Numbered from the stretch's first letter, positions 8,365-17,515 are shown. The stretch is DNA of 30,481 nt from an uncultured Collinsella sp. (GCA_902465265.1 CABQMF010000019.1:1-30481); one strand, 5' to 3'. Made by a program: numbers and translations. The notes: generated by a model from the letters alone, not told the origin.

Positions 8365-9492
8365 TTAGGCGAAGACGATTAAATTATCTCGATGGATCGC
8401 GGGCTTCTCGGCCAGGTCTGCCAGCAGGCGGTTGCCGGCGATCTGGTCCTGGCGGCGGCCGGCAGCAAGCTCCAGCACGTCCGAATCGGCCTCGGCGATA
8501 CCGCGGGCGACAACCATACCGCTCGGATCGCACACATCGAGCACATCGCCCTCGGCAAACTCGCCATCGACCTCACGAATACCCACCGCAAGCAGGGAAG
8601 AACCACGGCTGACCAGCGCCTTCGCGGCACCGTCGTCAACCGTTACCGAGCCATGTGCCTTGTCACCCAGCGCGATCCACAGCTTGCGGGGCGCAATATC
8701 CAGGCGCTCCGCCGGCGGGTCGAACAGCGTGCCCACGCTCTCGCCGCGGGCCAGGCGCACGAGCGCATCGGGCTCCTCGCCCGAGCAAATCACGCTCTGA
8801 ATGCCGGCCGTCATCAAAATGCGGCTCGCGCGAATCTTGGTGATCATGCCGCCCGTACCCACCGAGGTCGAAGAATCACCCGCCGAGGCAATGATCTTGG
8901 CATCGATCTTATGCACGACCGGGACAAACTCGGCCGTCGGATCCTCATGCGGATTGGCGGTGTAGAGGCCGTCGATGTCGGACAGCGTCACGCACAGGTC
9001 GGCGGAAACCAGGCAGCTCACGAGCGCCGCCAGCGTGTCGTTGTCGCCGAACTTAATCTCGTCGACGGTGACGGTGTCGTTTTCGTTGACGACCGGCACC
9101 ACGCCCAGCTCCACCAGGCGCAGCAGGGCGTCGCGCGCGTGCAGGTAGGACGTACGGCGCGCCGTGTCATGGCGCGTGAGCAGCACGAGCGAGGTGAGTA
9201 GGTCGCGCGCATGGAACTCCTCGTCGTAGGCCGACGAGATGATGCACTGGCCAGCCGAGGCGCATGCCTGCAGGCTCGGCAGGTCACCGACCGGTTTGCG
9301 GTCGAAGCCCAGCACGGGATAGCCACAGGCAATGGCACCCGAACTCACCACGACCAGACGCCAGCCGAGCTTGCGCAGGGCAGCAGCCTGATCGGCCAGG
9401 CCACCGATAAACGCGCGGTTGACCTTACCGTCGGCACCCACCACCGTGGACGAGCCGATCTTTACCACCATCGTTTTATAAGAAGTCGTCAT
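8365..9492 (-). CDS. proB: Glutamate 5-kinase with C-terminal PUA domain
   Basis: 375 residues, typical for the two-domain form. It phosphorylates glutamate to gamma-glutamyl phosphate, the committed step of proline synthesis. The amino-acid-kinase core shows VVKIGSSTV (9-17), VVVSSGAIACG, the substrate segment PVVNENDTVTVDEIKFGDND and VGTGGMITKI. The last ~95 residues match a PUA domain. The family is normally feedback-inhibited by proline. Start choice is uncertain: ATG 9492 (MTTSYKT) and an internal ATG seven codons later both lack a clear Shine-Dalgarno. pncB lies upstream on the same strand, separated by about 100 bases and a hairpin repeat. Confidence 0.96.
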   Translation of the reverse strand: MTTSYKTMVVKIGSSTVVGADGKVNRAFIGGLADQAAALRKLGWRLVVVSSGAIACGYPVLGFDRKPVGDLPSLQACASAGQCIISSAYDEEFHARDLLTSLVLLTRHDTARRTSYLHARDALLRLVELGVVPVVNENDTVTVDEIKFGDNDTLAALVSCLVSADLCVTLSDIDGLYTANPHEDPTAEFVPVVHKIDAKIIASAGDSSTSVGTGGMITKIRASRILMTAGIQSVICSGEEPDALVRLARGESVGTLFDPPAERLDIAPRKLWIALGDKAHGSVTVDDGAAKALVSRGSSLLAVGIREVDGEFAEGDVLDVCDPSGMVVARGIAEADSDVLELAAGRRQDQIAGNRLLADLAEKPAIHRDNLIVFA

Positions 9493-9566
9493 ACGTCAAA
9501 CCAATCGAATGTCGAGCGTTCGGGCGAGCTGGGGCGGCCGGGGCACCTGGTGCGGGACGGACGAAT

Positions 9567-9595
9567 ATGATCCGTTTTCCTCCGTCCCCTTCGGA

Positions 9596-9599
<4 letters not shown>
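9567..9599. repeat. ATGATCCG hairpin repeat, copy 2, overlapping the pncB stop
   Basis: ATGATCCG (9567-9574) and CGGATCAT (9592-9599) enclose TTTTCCTCCGTCCCCTT, the same loop motif as the copy at 440-478. The pncB TGA stop (9596-9598) lies inside the right arm, so the repeat forms the end of the gene. Confidence 0.7.
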
Positions 9600-11101
<1,502 letters not shown>

Positions 11102-11183
11102 GGGGCGACCTTTCGGATGTGTTGTGCAGAGGTTGAGGGTTGGGCGAGGCGGACGTGCGGGCATGGAGCCCGGCGCGAACAGG

Positions 11184-11654
11184 TTAGTGCAGGCCCATGC
11201 TGCCCGTGATCGTGTAAACCATAAAGACGATAAACGCGATGAGGGCGAGCGCGATGATGATTTTTTGAGCCGGAGCCATGCCGGGGATCTCATTCTCGCC
11301 CGTAGGCTCCTTGGAGGTGACCATGCGCTGGGCAAAGGTCATCTCGTCACGGCTCGGTTTGGGCTCGACGGGCTTGGGGTGAGCGGCTTTTTTGGGCTGA
11401 GGTTTGGGTGCGGCGGGCGCGGGCTTCGCGGCGGCGGGCTTGGGCGCAGGCGCGGGCTTGGGCGCGGGCGCAGGCCCGGATGCAACCTTCGCAGCGGCCT
11501 CCTCGGCCTTCTCGCGCTCGGCACGCAGGGCGGCCAGCTCCTCACGCTCGCGGCGCGCCTCTTCCTGGGCCTCGCGACGAGCCTTCTCGGCGCGGAGCTC
11601 TTCCAACTCGGCGCGCTCCTCGGCAGACAGTGGTTGGGACTCAAGCTCGGCCAT
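11184..11654 (-). CDS. Small tail-anchored protein with charged coiled coil and Ala/Pro/Lys linker
   Basis: 156 residues; I do not recognise a named family. Residues 1-60 are extremely rich in Glu, Arg and Ala and should form a coiled coil. Residues 60-100 are a low-complexity Ala-Pro-Lys linker, probably disordered. A single hydrophobic segment near the C terminus (IIIALALIAFIVFMVYTI) is followed by a short tail, giving a C-terminal membrane anchor with the bulk in the cytoplasm. The ATG at 11654 follows AAAGGG; a longer frame would read through the tRNA gene and is rejected. It sits between tRNA-Ala and pncB on the same strand, but the tRNA terminator separates it from the tRNA. Function is unknown. 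Confidence 0.75.
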   Translation of the reverse strand: MAELESQPLSAEERAELEELRAEKARREAQEEARREREELAALRAEREKAEEAAAKVASGPAPAPKPAPAPKPAAAKPAPAAPKPQPKKAAHPKPVEPKPSRDEMTFAQRMVTSKEPTGENEIPGMAPAQKIIIALALIAFIVFMVYTITGSMGLH

Positions 11655-11673
11655 GGTATTGCCCTTTCTTTTT

Positions 11674-11703
11674 AAAAAAAGCCGCCGACACAATGTCAGC
11701 GGC
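11674..11703 (-). terminator. Intrinsic terminator after tRNA-Ala
   Basis: On the minus strand a 10-bp stem (11681-11690 with 11694-11703) with a three-base loop is followed by U7. It lies 17 bases after the tRNA 3' end and 20 bases before the start of the small tail-anchored protein. Confidence 0.9.
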
Positions 11704-11719
11704 TTATCAAATCCAAGGG

Positions 11720-11792
11720 TGGAGACGAAGGGAGTCGAACCCTCGGCCTCTGCCATGCGACGGCAGCGCTCTCCCAACTGAGCTACGTCCCC
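11720..11792 (-). tRNA. tRNA-Ala (anticodon CGC)
   Basis: 73 bases fold into a full cloverleaf: acceptor stem GGGGACG/CGTCTCC, D stem GCTC/GAGC, anticodon stem CTGCC/GGCAG with loop GTCGCAT, and T stem GAGGG/CCCTT with loop TTCGACT. The anticodon is CGC, reading the GCG alanine codon. The G3-U70 acceptor pair, the alanine identity element, is present. The loop has G at position 32 where C or U is usual. The 3' CCA is not encoded. Confidence 0.95.
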
Positions 11793-11805
11793 AGGACAAG
11801 TTGAT

Positions 11806-11833
11806 ATTTTACCTACGGCTCGCCAACTGTCAA
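11806..11833 (-). promoter_or_regulatory. Promoter of tRNA-Ala
   Basis: On the minus strand, TTGACA (11833-11828) is followed by a 16-base spacer and TAAAAT (11811-11806). Predicted transcription starts about seven bases before the mature tRNA 5' end. Confidence 0.8.
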
Positions 11834-11845
11834 CGCCCAATACCC

Positions 11846-12015
11846 AGTCTTTTTGGGACGGGGCTGTTTTGGCTACTTTCGGATGCCGGCTCGACCCCAC
11901 ACCGGGAGTAGTCTTTTTGGGACGGGGCTGTTTTAGCTACCCCGACAGGCAACGCGAGCGGTTTGGCCGAACAGCGGCAGGGGTAGCTAAAACAGCCCCG
12001 TCCCAAAAAGACTAC
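11846..12015. repeat. Large palindrome with 35-bp perfect arms plus a solo arm
   Basis: Positions 11908-11942 and 11981-12015 are perfect 35-base inverted repeats separated by 38 bases. A further partial left arm lies at 11846-11876 in the same orientation with one difference. The arms contain TTTTTGGGACGGGGCTG and end in TAGCTACCC; related ends (CCCGTCCCAAATTAGCTACCC) occur near 24714-24736 and 28213-28233. The block lies between tRNA-Ala and the radical SAM gene and holds no gene. Its role is unknown. Confidence 0.85.
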
Positions 12016-12035
12016 ACAAAGAGCCTCGTCCCAGA

Positions 12036-12980
12036 TTAGCTTGCTTGAGCACTGGTAAGAACACCGGTGGTGTCGAACGCCGGGGTAAAGCTCTCGTCTA
12101 CCGCTCCGCCTTCTTGCCAGAACATCGTCGTAAAGCCCAGGTCGTCGGCATGATCGAGCACCTGCTCGTACTCCTCGCGCGTCACGGCGCGCGCCAACTC
12201 GCCGCCCTGCTCGCGCATGAGCGCATTGGGCGTGTACTGGTTCATGACCGAAATCGGCACGTCACCCACCGTCTGCCACACCAGGTCCAGCACGCGGCAC
12301 GAATCGTCCGCATGACCCGGCAGCACCAGGTGACGCACGATGATGCCGCGCTTCATGAGCCCGTCCTCGTCCACCAGCTCTCCCCCGCGGCGCTTAATCT
12401 CGCGCGCCATCTGAGCCAGGCCCGACGCGGCCACACGCGGGTAGTCCTGAATATGAGAGAGCGACTGCGCAAGCCCCGCATCGGCATATTTAAAGTCGGT
12501 AAGCCACACGTCGACCAGATTGCCGAGCGCCGCCACGGCACTCGCCCGCTCATAGCCGCTCGTGTTGTAGACGATCGGGATGTCCAGCCCACGCTCCCGC
12601 GCTGCGGCAATCGCGGCCGGCAGCAGGTGAGCATAATGCGTCGCCGTCACCAAGTTAATGTTGTTGGCACCCTGGTCCTGCAGCTCCAGCATAATCTCGA
12701 CCAAACGCTGGGGCGTAATCTCAAGACCGAAATTGCCCGTCGAGATCTCGTGGTTCTGGCAGTAGACGCATTTGAGCGAACAGCCGCTAAAGAAAATCGT
12801 GCCTGAGCCGGCCTCACCCGAGATGGGCGGCTCCTCCCACATATGGAGCGCCGCGCGGGCGACCTTAAGCGTGTCGTCGGCACCGCACACGCCACGCGCG
12901 CCCTCGTCGCGTGCCGCGCCGCAACGGCGTGGACACAAATGGCAGGCAGGCGAAAAAAGTTCGGTCAACGGCGTCGGCAT
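12036..12980 (-). CDS. Radical SAM protein, PflA-like (COG1313 type)
   Basis: 314-residue iron-sulfur protein. The radical SAM cluster motif CxxxCxxC is C67, C71, C74 in FSGCSLKCVYCQN. An N-terminal Cys cluster (C13, C16, C20, C32) may hold a second metal site, as in the pyruvate formate-lyase activase-related COG1313 group. Partial TIM-barrel features such as NLVTATHY and YNTSGYE follow. Members are predicted glycyl-radical-enzyme activases, but no glycyl radical enzyme is nearby, so the substrate is unknown. I chose ATG 12980, nine bases after GGAG, over a TTG five codons upstream. On the minus strand TTGACA at 13093-13088 with GACGAT 17 bases later is a possible promoter. Confidence 0.85.
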   Translation of the reverse strand: MPTPLTELFSPACHLCPRRCGAARDEGARGVCGADDTLKVARAALHMWEEPPISGEAGSGTIFFSGCSLKCVYCQNHEISTGNFGLEITPQRLVEIMLELQDQGANNINLVTATHYAHLLPAAIAAARERGLDIPIVYNTSGYERASAVAALGNLVDVWLTDFKYADAGLAQSLSHIQDYPRVAASGLAQMAREIKRRGGELVDEDGLMKRGIIVRHLVLPGHADDSCRVLDLVWQTVGDVPISVMNQYTPNALMREQGGELARAVTREEYEQVLDHADDLGFTTMFWQEGGAVDESFTPAFDTTGVLTSAQAS

Positions 12981-13118
12981 AAAAACATGCTCCAAAACAA
13001 CGATTCAGCAGCTCAAACGTTAAGGCCCGGACCGCACAGACGGCTCCAAGCCCAAGGCGCCGTAATCGTCCGACACGATTTTTGTAATGTCAAGACTGGA
13101 ATCAACAAAGTGCCGCTT

Positions 13119-13124
13119 TATGAT
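13119..13124 (+). promoter_or_regulatory. Candidate -10 box for the structured RNA
   Basis: TATGAT matches the -10 consensus at five of six positions and predicts a start near 13131. The -35 region, about CTGGAA 17 bases upstream, is weak. Confidence 0.45.
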
Positions 13125-13130
13125 GTAGGT

Positions 13131-13301
13131 ATTCCGCCCCCCGCGGAGCAACTGGGTGAACCGTCGCGTTTATTTAGGGAGCCCACACAGTCGTACTTAG
13201 TACAGGTATCCTTCGTTGTTAAGGACGCTGGAACAGTCGATGAGGGCACCCACCTGTTTTAGGTGGGTTCATTTTCGTAACGTGGGGGGTGGTTTTCTTT
13301 T
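13131..13301 (+). ncRNA. Structured non-coding RNA candidate (~170 nt; 6S- or raiA-like, unresolved)
   Basis: A 12-bp closing helix pairs 13134-13145 (CCGCCCCCCGCG) with 13281-13292, with two G-U pairs, and is followed by TTTTCTTTT like an intrinsic terminator. Inside are an 8-bp hairpin ACCCACCT-GTTTT-AGGTGGGT (13248-13268), a hairpin TCCTT-CGTTGTT-AAGGA (13209-13225) extendable by CAG/CTG, and further short stems. A TATGAT box sits seven bases before the predicted start. No reading frame of note is present. Size, end-to-end pairing and isolated position recall 6S RNA, and the raiA-type RNA of Gram-positives is an alternative; neither is proven. It occupies the long gap before the WecA/TagO-like gene. 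Confidence 0.6.
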
Positions 13302-13514
13302 GCCGATTTTGCCAAAAATTGCCATCGCAGATCCCGTATGACACCCAACAGTACTCGGCAGAACCCCCGCCAACATCCCAATATCTGGTAAGCGCGTGAT
13401 AATCGCACGGCGCAAACCCCCGCACCCCCTCGGTCGAGTATCATGGGTCAGCTATGCCTTTTTGCGCGTAGCGCCCTTTGACCTTTTCCTTCGACGCTTG
13501 GCGGTTTTCGATTC

Positions 13515-14714
13515 ATGGCTTCATCCACGAGCTTCATACCGTACTTATGCGTGGCGGCCGCTGCCTTTATCACGACATTTCTCACGGTGCCCCTGGTCAA
13601 GCGCCTGGCAATCAAGCTCGACGCCGTCGACTATCCCTCAAAGCGCCGCATTAACACCAAGCCCATCCCGCGCATGGGCGGCACGGCGGTCTTTTTGGGC
13701 CTTGTCGTCGCCTGCATTGTGCAGATCCTAGGCACCTGGTACCTGGGCTGGCCGCCCGTTTTGGTGCCTCATCCCCTCTTACACATCAGCTACCCCATAC
13801 TGGCGCTTTCTTTTACCGTCATCTTTGCGACCGGCGCAATCGACGACGTCTACCAGCTCAAGCCCAAGCAAAAACTGGCCGGCCAGGTGCTCGCCGCGCT
13901 CATCGCCTGCATCGGCGGCCTGCGCATCGGCGTCATCGTCAACCCGTTTGCCCCTGGCGATATCATGCTTGGCTGGCTCGCCTACCCCATCACCGTGATC
14001 TACCTGGTGGCGTTCACCAACATCATCAACCTCATCGACGGCCTCGACGGCCTGGCCACGGGCATTTGCGGCATCGCATCGTTCACCATGTTCACGATGG
14101 CCATGCTTTCGGGCCGTATCGACGCCGCCGCGCTCTCCATCGCGCTCTTTGGCTCGTGCGTGGCTTTTCTGCATTACAACTTCAACCCCGCAAGCATCTT
14201 CTTGGGCGACTCGGGGTCGCTGCTGCTGGGCTTCGCTTTGGGCTCCATCTCGCTGCTCAACGTGAGCCGCACCGCCGCGCTCACCTCACTCATCATCCCG
14301 CTCATCGTGGCAGGCGTGCCCATCATCGACACGTTCAGCGCCATCGTGCGTCGCAAGCGCGCCCACATTAGCATCGGACAGGCCGACAAGGGCCACATCC
14401 ACCACCGCCTCATTCAAGAGGGCTACAACCAAAAGCAGGCTGTGCTGCTCATCTACGCCTGGTGCATCATGCTTTCGGCCGGCGCCGCCGCGATCAATCA
14501 GGTCGAGGTGCCCACGCGCGTGCTCATCTTTGTCGTGCTCGCCATTGGCTCGGCCGCCTTCGCCAAGCACCTGCACCTGTTTGAGCCCGTCCTGCGCCAC
14601 CATTACAACAAGCGCACACACGAAGACGAGCTGGTAACCCCCGACGACCCCGCCTTTAAACAGGAGGAGCAGGCAGCCGAGGAGCGCAAAGAGGAGCGCC
14701 ACCACAGGCGCTAG
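13515..14714 (+). CDS. Undecaprenyl-phosphate sugar-1-phosphate transferase (MraY/WecA/TagO family)
   Basis: 399-residue polytopic membrane enzyme transferring a UDP-activated amino sugar phosphate, most likely GlcNAc-1-phosphate, to undecaprenyl phosphate. This starts cell-wall glycopolymer synthesis. Signatures are PRMGGTA (52-58), Asp110-Asp111 in GAIDDVYQLKPKQK, NIINLIDGLDGLATG (169-183), FLGDSGS (229-235), and HIHHRL (294-299), the last favouring WecA/TagO over MraY. About eleven membrane segments are visible, with a charged Glu/Arg/His-rich cytoplasmic tail. The start ATG lacks a strong Shine-Dalgarno. trpS follows after 160 bases on the same strand. The flippase at 22852 could act later in the same kind of pathway, which is inference. 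Confidence 0.92.
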   Translation: MASSTSFIPYLCVAAAAFITTFLTVPLVKRLAIKLDAVDYPSKRRINTKPIPRMGGTAVFLGLVVACIVQILGTWYLGWPPVLVPHPLLHISYPILALSFTVIFATGAIDDVYQLKPKQKLAGQVLAALIACIGGLRIGVIVNPFAPGDIMLGWLAYPITVIYLVAFTNIINLIDGLDGLATGICGIASFTMFTMAMLSGRIDAAALSIALFGSCVAFLHYNFNPASIFLGDSGSLLLGFALGSISLLNVSRTAALTSLIIPLIVAGVPIIDTFSAIVRRKRAHISIGQADKGHIHHRLIQEGYNQKQAVLLIYAWCIMLSAGAAAINQVEVPTRVLIFVVLAIGSAAFAKHLHLFEPVLRHHYNKRTHEDELVTPDDPAFKQEEQAAEERKEERHHRR

Positions 14715-14753
14715 GTTTTATTGCCGAGGAAGTGACTCTTTGCTGCTGGCCGC

Positions 14754-14770
14754 TCGCGACCGCGTCGCGA
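14754..14770. other. Dyad TCGCGAC-CGC-GTCGCGA upstream of trpS
   Basis: A perfect 7-bp inverted repeat with a three-base centre, 40 bases after the transferase stop codon. It has no following U run, so it may be an operator or a simple stem. Nothing else stands out in 14715-14874 apart from TATCAT at 14837-14842, a possible -10 for trpS. Confidence 0.35.
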
Positions 14771-14874
14771 CCGCCGCATAGCCCTCGCCCTACCAGCACC
14801 TCGCCCACTTACGCCCCACCCCTTTCAATAAACGCGTTATCATCTTGACCAATACGCATACGTTAGGAGCAATC

Positions 14875-15924
14875 ATGCCAAACGAGAACAGCTACGAAGT
14901 CGCGCTGCAAAAGAGCAACGCCATTCGCGAGGGCTTGGCAAAGACGCCCGAGAAGTTCACCATGCTCACCGGCGACCGCCCGACCGGACGCTTGCACCTG
15001 GGTCACTACTTCGGCACCCTCAAGGGCCGTGTTGAACTGCAGAACATGGGCGCCAAGACCAACGTGCTCATCGCCGACTACCAGGTCATCACCGACCGCG
15101 ACACCACCGAGCATATCCAGGACAACGTGTACAACATGGTCATGGACTACCTTGCCTGCGGCATCGACCCCGACAAGACCATGATCTACGCTCACTCCGC
15201 CGTGCCCGCCGCAAACCAGCTCATGCTGCCGTTCCTGTCGCTGGTGTCCGAGGCCGAGCTGGCGCGCAACCCCACGGTCAAGGCCGAGATGGAGGCCTCG
15301 GGTCACGAGCTTACCGGCCTTCTGCTCACCTACCCGGTGCACCAGGCCTGCGACATCCTGTTCTGCAAGGGCAACGTCGTGCCCGTCGGTCGCGACCAGC
15401 TGCCGCACATCGAGCTCACCCGCACCATCGCTCGCCGCTTTAACAACCGCTACGGCAAGGTATTTCCCGAGGTCGACGCGCTGCTGTCCGAGACCCCGCT
15501 GCTGCCCGGCCTTGACGGTCGCAAGATGAGCAAGAGCTACGGCAACGCCATCAATATCTCGATGACCGCCGAGGAGACGGCCAAGCGCATCAAGAAGAGC
15601 CAGACCGACTCCGAGCGCATGATCACGTTTGATCCCGAGAACCGCCCCGGCGTGTCCGGCCTGCTATCGACGGCTGCCATCTGCACTGGTCGTTCCGAGG
15701 TCGAGATTGCTGAGGAGATTGGCATGGGCGGCTCCGGCCAGCTCAAGAAGTACGTGACCGAGGCCGTCAACGAGTACTTCGCCCCGATCCGCGAGCGTCG
15801 CCAGCGCTACGAGAACGACCTGGATTACGTCAAGGACGTGCTGCACGAGGGCAATCGTCGCGCCAACGAGATCGCCGAGCAGACCCTGGCCGAGGTTCAG
15901 GACGCCATGGGCATGGTGTACTAG
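14875..15924 (+). CDS. trpS: Tryptophanyl-tRNA synthetase
   Basis: 349 residues, normal for bacterial TrpRS. Class I synthetase charging tRNA-Trp. The HIGH-type motif is HLGH at 41-44 in GDRPTGRLHLGHYFGT, and KMSKS is exact at 217-221 (GRKMSKSYGN). The ATG at 14875 is preceded by TTAGGAG; an upstream TTG at 14845 would add ten residues and has no ribosome site. I see no T-box leader in the short upstream gap. Two tandem hairpins follow the stop codon. Confidence 0.97.
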   Translation: MPNENSYEVALQKSNAIREGLAKTPEKFTMLTGDRPTGRLHLGHYFGTLKGRVELQNMGAKTNVLIADYQVITDRDTTEHIQDNVYNMVMDYLACGIDPDKTMIYAHSAVPAANQLMLPFLSLVSEAELARNPTVKAEMEASGHELTGLLLTYPVHQACDILFCKGNVVPVGRDQLPHIELTRTIARRFNNRYGKVFPEVDALLSETPLLPGLDGRKMSKSYGNAINISMTAEETAKRIKKSQTDSERMITFDPENRPGVSGLLSTAAICTGRSEVEIAEEIGMGGSGQLKKYVTEAVNEYFAPIRERRQRYENDLDYVKDVLHEGNRRANEIAEQTLAEVQDAMGMVY

Positions 15925-15949
15925 GCAAAGCGTTTTCGCACAACATAGA

Positions 15950-15971
15950 CGGTGAGGCTGAATCCTCACCG
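15950..15971. terminator. Hairpin 1 downstream of trpS
   Basis: CGGTGAGG (15950-15957) and CCTCACCG (15964-15971) form a perfect 8-bp stem with a six-base loop, 26 bases after the trpS stop. It has no U run but precedes a stronger hairpin. Confidence 0.5.
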
Positions 15972-15976
15972 AAACA

Positions 15977-16018
15977 GGAACAGGCCCGCTGGCAGTTAGT
16001 TGCCAGCGGGCCTGTTCC
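15977..16018. terminator. Hairpin 2 downstream of trpS, 18-bp perfect stem
   Basis: Positions 15977-15994 and 16001-16018 are perfect complements around the loop GTTAGT. It is G+C-rich with no U run on either side, so termination or 3'-end protection is likely but not certain. The following 16019-16202 shows no gene I can support. Confidence 0.6.
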
Positions 16019-16202
16019 CGAAGTACACCGTTGAATCGCACAGAGGGGAGGAATGCGAATCAAACTCAACAGGGCAGGCTTTTTCATCGCCTATTGCCTG
16101 CTCCGTTGCTGAAACCAATATAGTTCACCGTGGTTTACTTTCTGGCGTCAATATGCGCCGCCATAGCTTCTCCATAAGTTAGCCCCAGTAAACCTGAAAC
16201 GG

Positions 16203-16243
16203 AAAACCACCACAAAGGGGACAGGCACCTTTGTGGTGGTTTT
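16203..16243 (+). repeat. 41-bp REP-like palindrome, copy 4
   Basis: Perfect 16-bp stem, plus loop orientation, 16 bases after the MGMT-family stop codon (that gene is on the minus strand). Relative to the upstream gene its loop is reversed compared with most copies. Confidence 0.9.
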
Positions 16244-16259
16244 GGCCACGGCAGAGCAG

Positions 16260-16583
16260 TTAGAGCCCGGCAGGCCAGCGACAGGCGCCCAGATCGACGT
16301 GCATGTCGTCCTTAAACGTCACGCCCTCCCCCAGCAAAAGCTCGCGCTGAGCATCGGGGCCGCCAAACGCAAAGCCCTCGCAAATACAGCCATCGGCAAA
16401 CACCACACGATGGCAGGGAATCTGACCAGGGCGCGGATTGCTGTGCAGCGCATAGCCCACATAGCGCGCGCTTCGTGGACGACCGGCGAGCAGCGCCACC
16501 TGGCCGTACGTGGCGACCATCCCCTCGGGAATCTGCTCGACCACCTCGTACACCCGATCAAAAAAGCCCTCAGACGCCAACAT
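16260..16583 (-). CDS. MGMT-family protein (C-terminal alkyltransferase domain only)
   Basis: 107 residues corresponding to the DNA-binding, active-site domain of O6-alkylguanine-DNA alkyltransferases, without the N-terminal RNase-H-like domain. Visible are the helix-turn-helix VATYGQVALLAGRPRSARYVGYAL and the active-site motif IPCHRV with Cys57. Alkyltransferase-like proteins of this length often have Trp in place of that Cys and only flag lesions for excision repair; here the Cys is kept, so real methyl transfer is possible. The ATG at 16583 follows AAAGGAG. It lies downstream of the DegV and MarR genes on the same strand with a REP-like palindrome between. Confidence 0.88.
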   Translation of the reverse strand: MLASEGFFDRVYEVVEQIPEGMVATYGQVALLAGRPRSARYVGYALHSNPRPGQIPCHRVVFADGCICEGFAFGGPDAQRELLLGEGVTFKDDMHVDLGACRWPAGL

Positions 16584-16609
16584 GCGCTCCTTTCAACCAA
16601 AACCAGCAT

Positions 16610-16649
16610 AAACCACCACAAAGGTGCCTGTCCCCTTTGTGGTGGTTTT
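16610..16649 (-). repeat. 41-bp REP-like palindrome, copy 5
   Basis: Reverse loop orientation; the stem lacks the outermost pair (T at 16609). It lies 11 bases after the DegV stop codon and 26 bases before the MGMT-family start. Confidence 0.88.
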
Positions 16650-16660
16650 TGGCAGGCAGG

Positions 16661-17515
16661 CTAGTTGGCGGGGCGGAAGAAGGCTACGGCTACGGCGCCG
16701 GGACCCACGTGGGTGCCGATGGTGGCGCCAATGGTGTGGATGGGCAGCTCGCTTTCGGCATGGTCGGCCCACAGCGCGGCGCTGTCCTCGATATACTTCT
16801 TGAGCACCGCGTCCGAAAGACCCGTATAACCAAGCGCCAGCGGCATGGAGAAGTCGACGCCGCCCGCCTGTTCGACCTTCTGGTTCAACAGGTTTCGACC
16901 GTTTTTGGAACCGCGCGCCTTGCCCAACTGCACGATGAGGCCGTCCTCGGCGGCCACGACCGGCTTCACGTTGAGCAGCGTACCCACAGCGCCCGCCGCA
17001 GCAGACAGGCGGCCGCCGCGCACCAGGTATTCCAGCGTCTCGAGCAGGCCGATAACCACCACACGGTCACGGACGGCCTCAACCGCCGCCGCGATCTGGG
17101 CCGCACTACGGCCCTCGTCCACCAGGCGCAGCGCATACTCGACCAGCACGCGCTCGCCCAAGGTCACGTTATTGCTGTCCACGACGAACACGTCGCCGCC
17201 CGGCGCCTCGGCAAGTGCCGTACGAGCACTCTGGTTGGTGCCCGAAAGCTTGGCGCCCACGGTAATAATCACGGCCTCGTCGCCGGCCTCACGCGCCTTG
17301 GCAATCGCCTGCGAAAACGCGTACGGGTTGACCTGGCCGGTCTTGGGCAGCTCATCGCGCTCCACGAGCATCTCGTAAAAGCGCTGGTGATCGATGTCGA
17401 CGCCATCCATGTACACGTCGGAGCCAAAAGTGACGGACAGCGGCAGAACACGCAGAGCGGGGTGCTCAGCCGGCGTCATATCGCTCGCGGAATCGGTAAT
17501 AATACGAATGGACAT
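16661..17515 (-). CDS. DegV family protein (fatty-acid-binding)
   Basis: 284 residues, full length. DegV proteins bind long-chain fatty acids, and in Firmicutes some deliver them to the FakA kinase. Characteristic segments are IRIITDSASDM at the N terminus, LPLSVTFG, the P-K-T-x-Q motif (LPKTGQVNP), the helix start SGTNQSA and LEYLVRGGRLS. No fakA-like gene is in the window. The ATG at 17515 has AAGAAAGGA upstream; the frame stays open to 17620 but without support. A MarR-type gene lies 119 bases upstream on the same strand and may control it. Confidence 0.93.
   Translation of the reverse strand: MSIRIITDSASDMTPAEHPALRVLPLSVTFGSDVYMDGVDIDHQRFYEMLVERDELPKTGQVNPYAFSQAIAKAREAGDEAVIITVGAKLSGTNQSARTALAEAPGGDVFVVDSNNVTLGERVLVEYALRLVDEGRSAAQIAAAVEAVRDRVVVIGLLETLEYLVRGGRLSAAAGAVGTLLNVKPVVAAEDGLIVQLGKARGSKNGRNLLNQKVEQAGGVDFSMPLALGYTGLSDAVLKKYIEDSAALWADHAESELPIHTIGATIGTHVGPGAVAVAFFRPAN

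Noticed and set aside
16053..16112. 19-residue peptide after a GGGGAGGA site downstream of trpS
   Set aside because: The site is only one or two bases from the ATG and no plus-strand gene follows, so a leader peptide makes no sense here.
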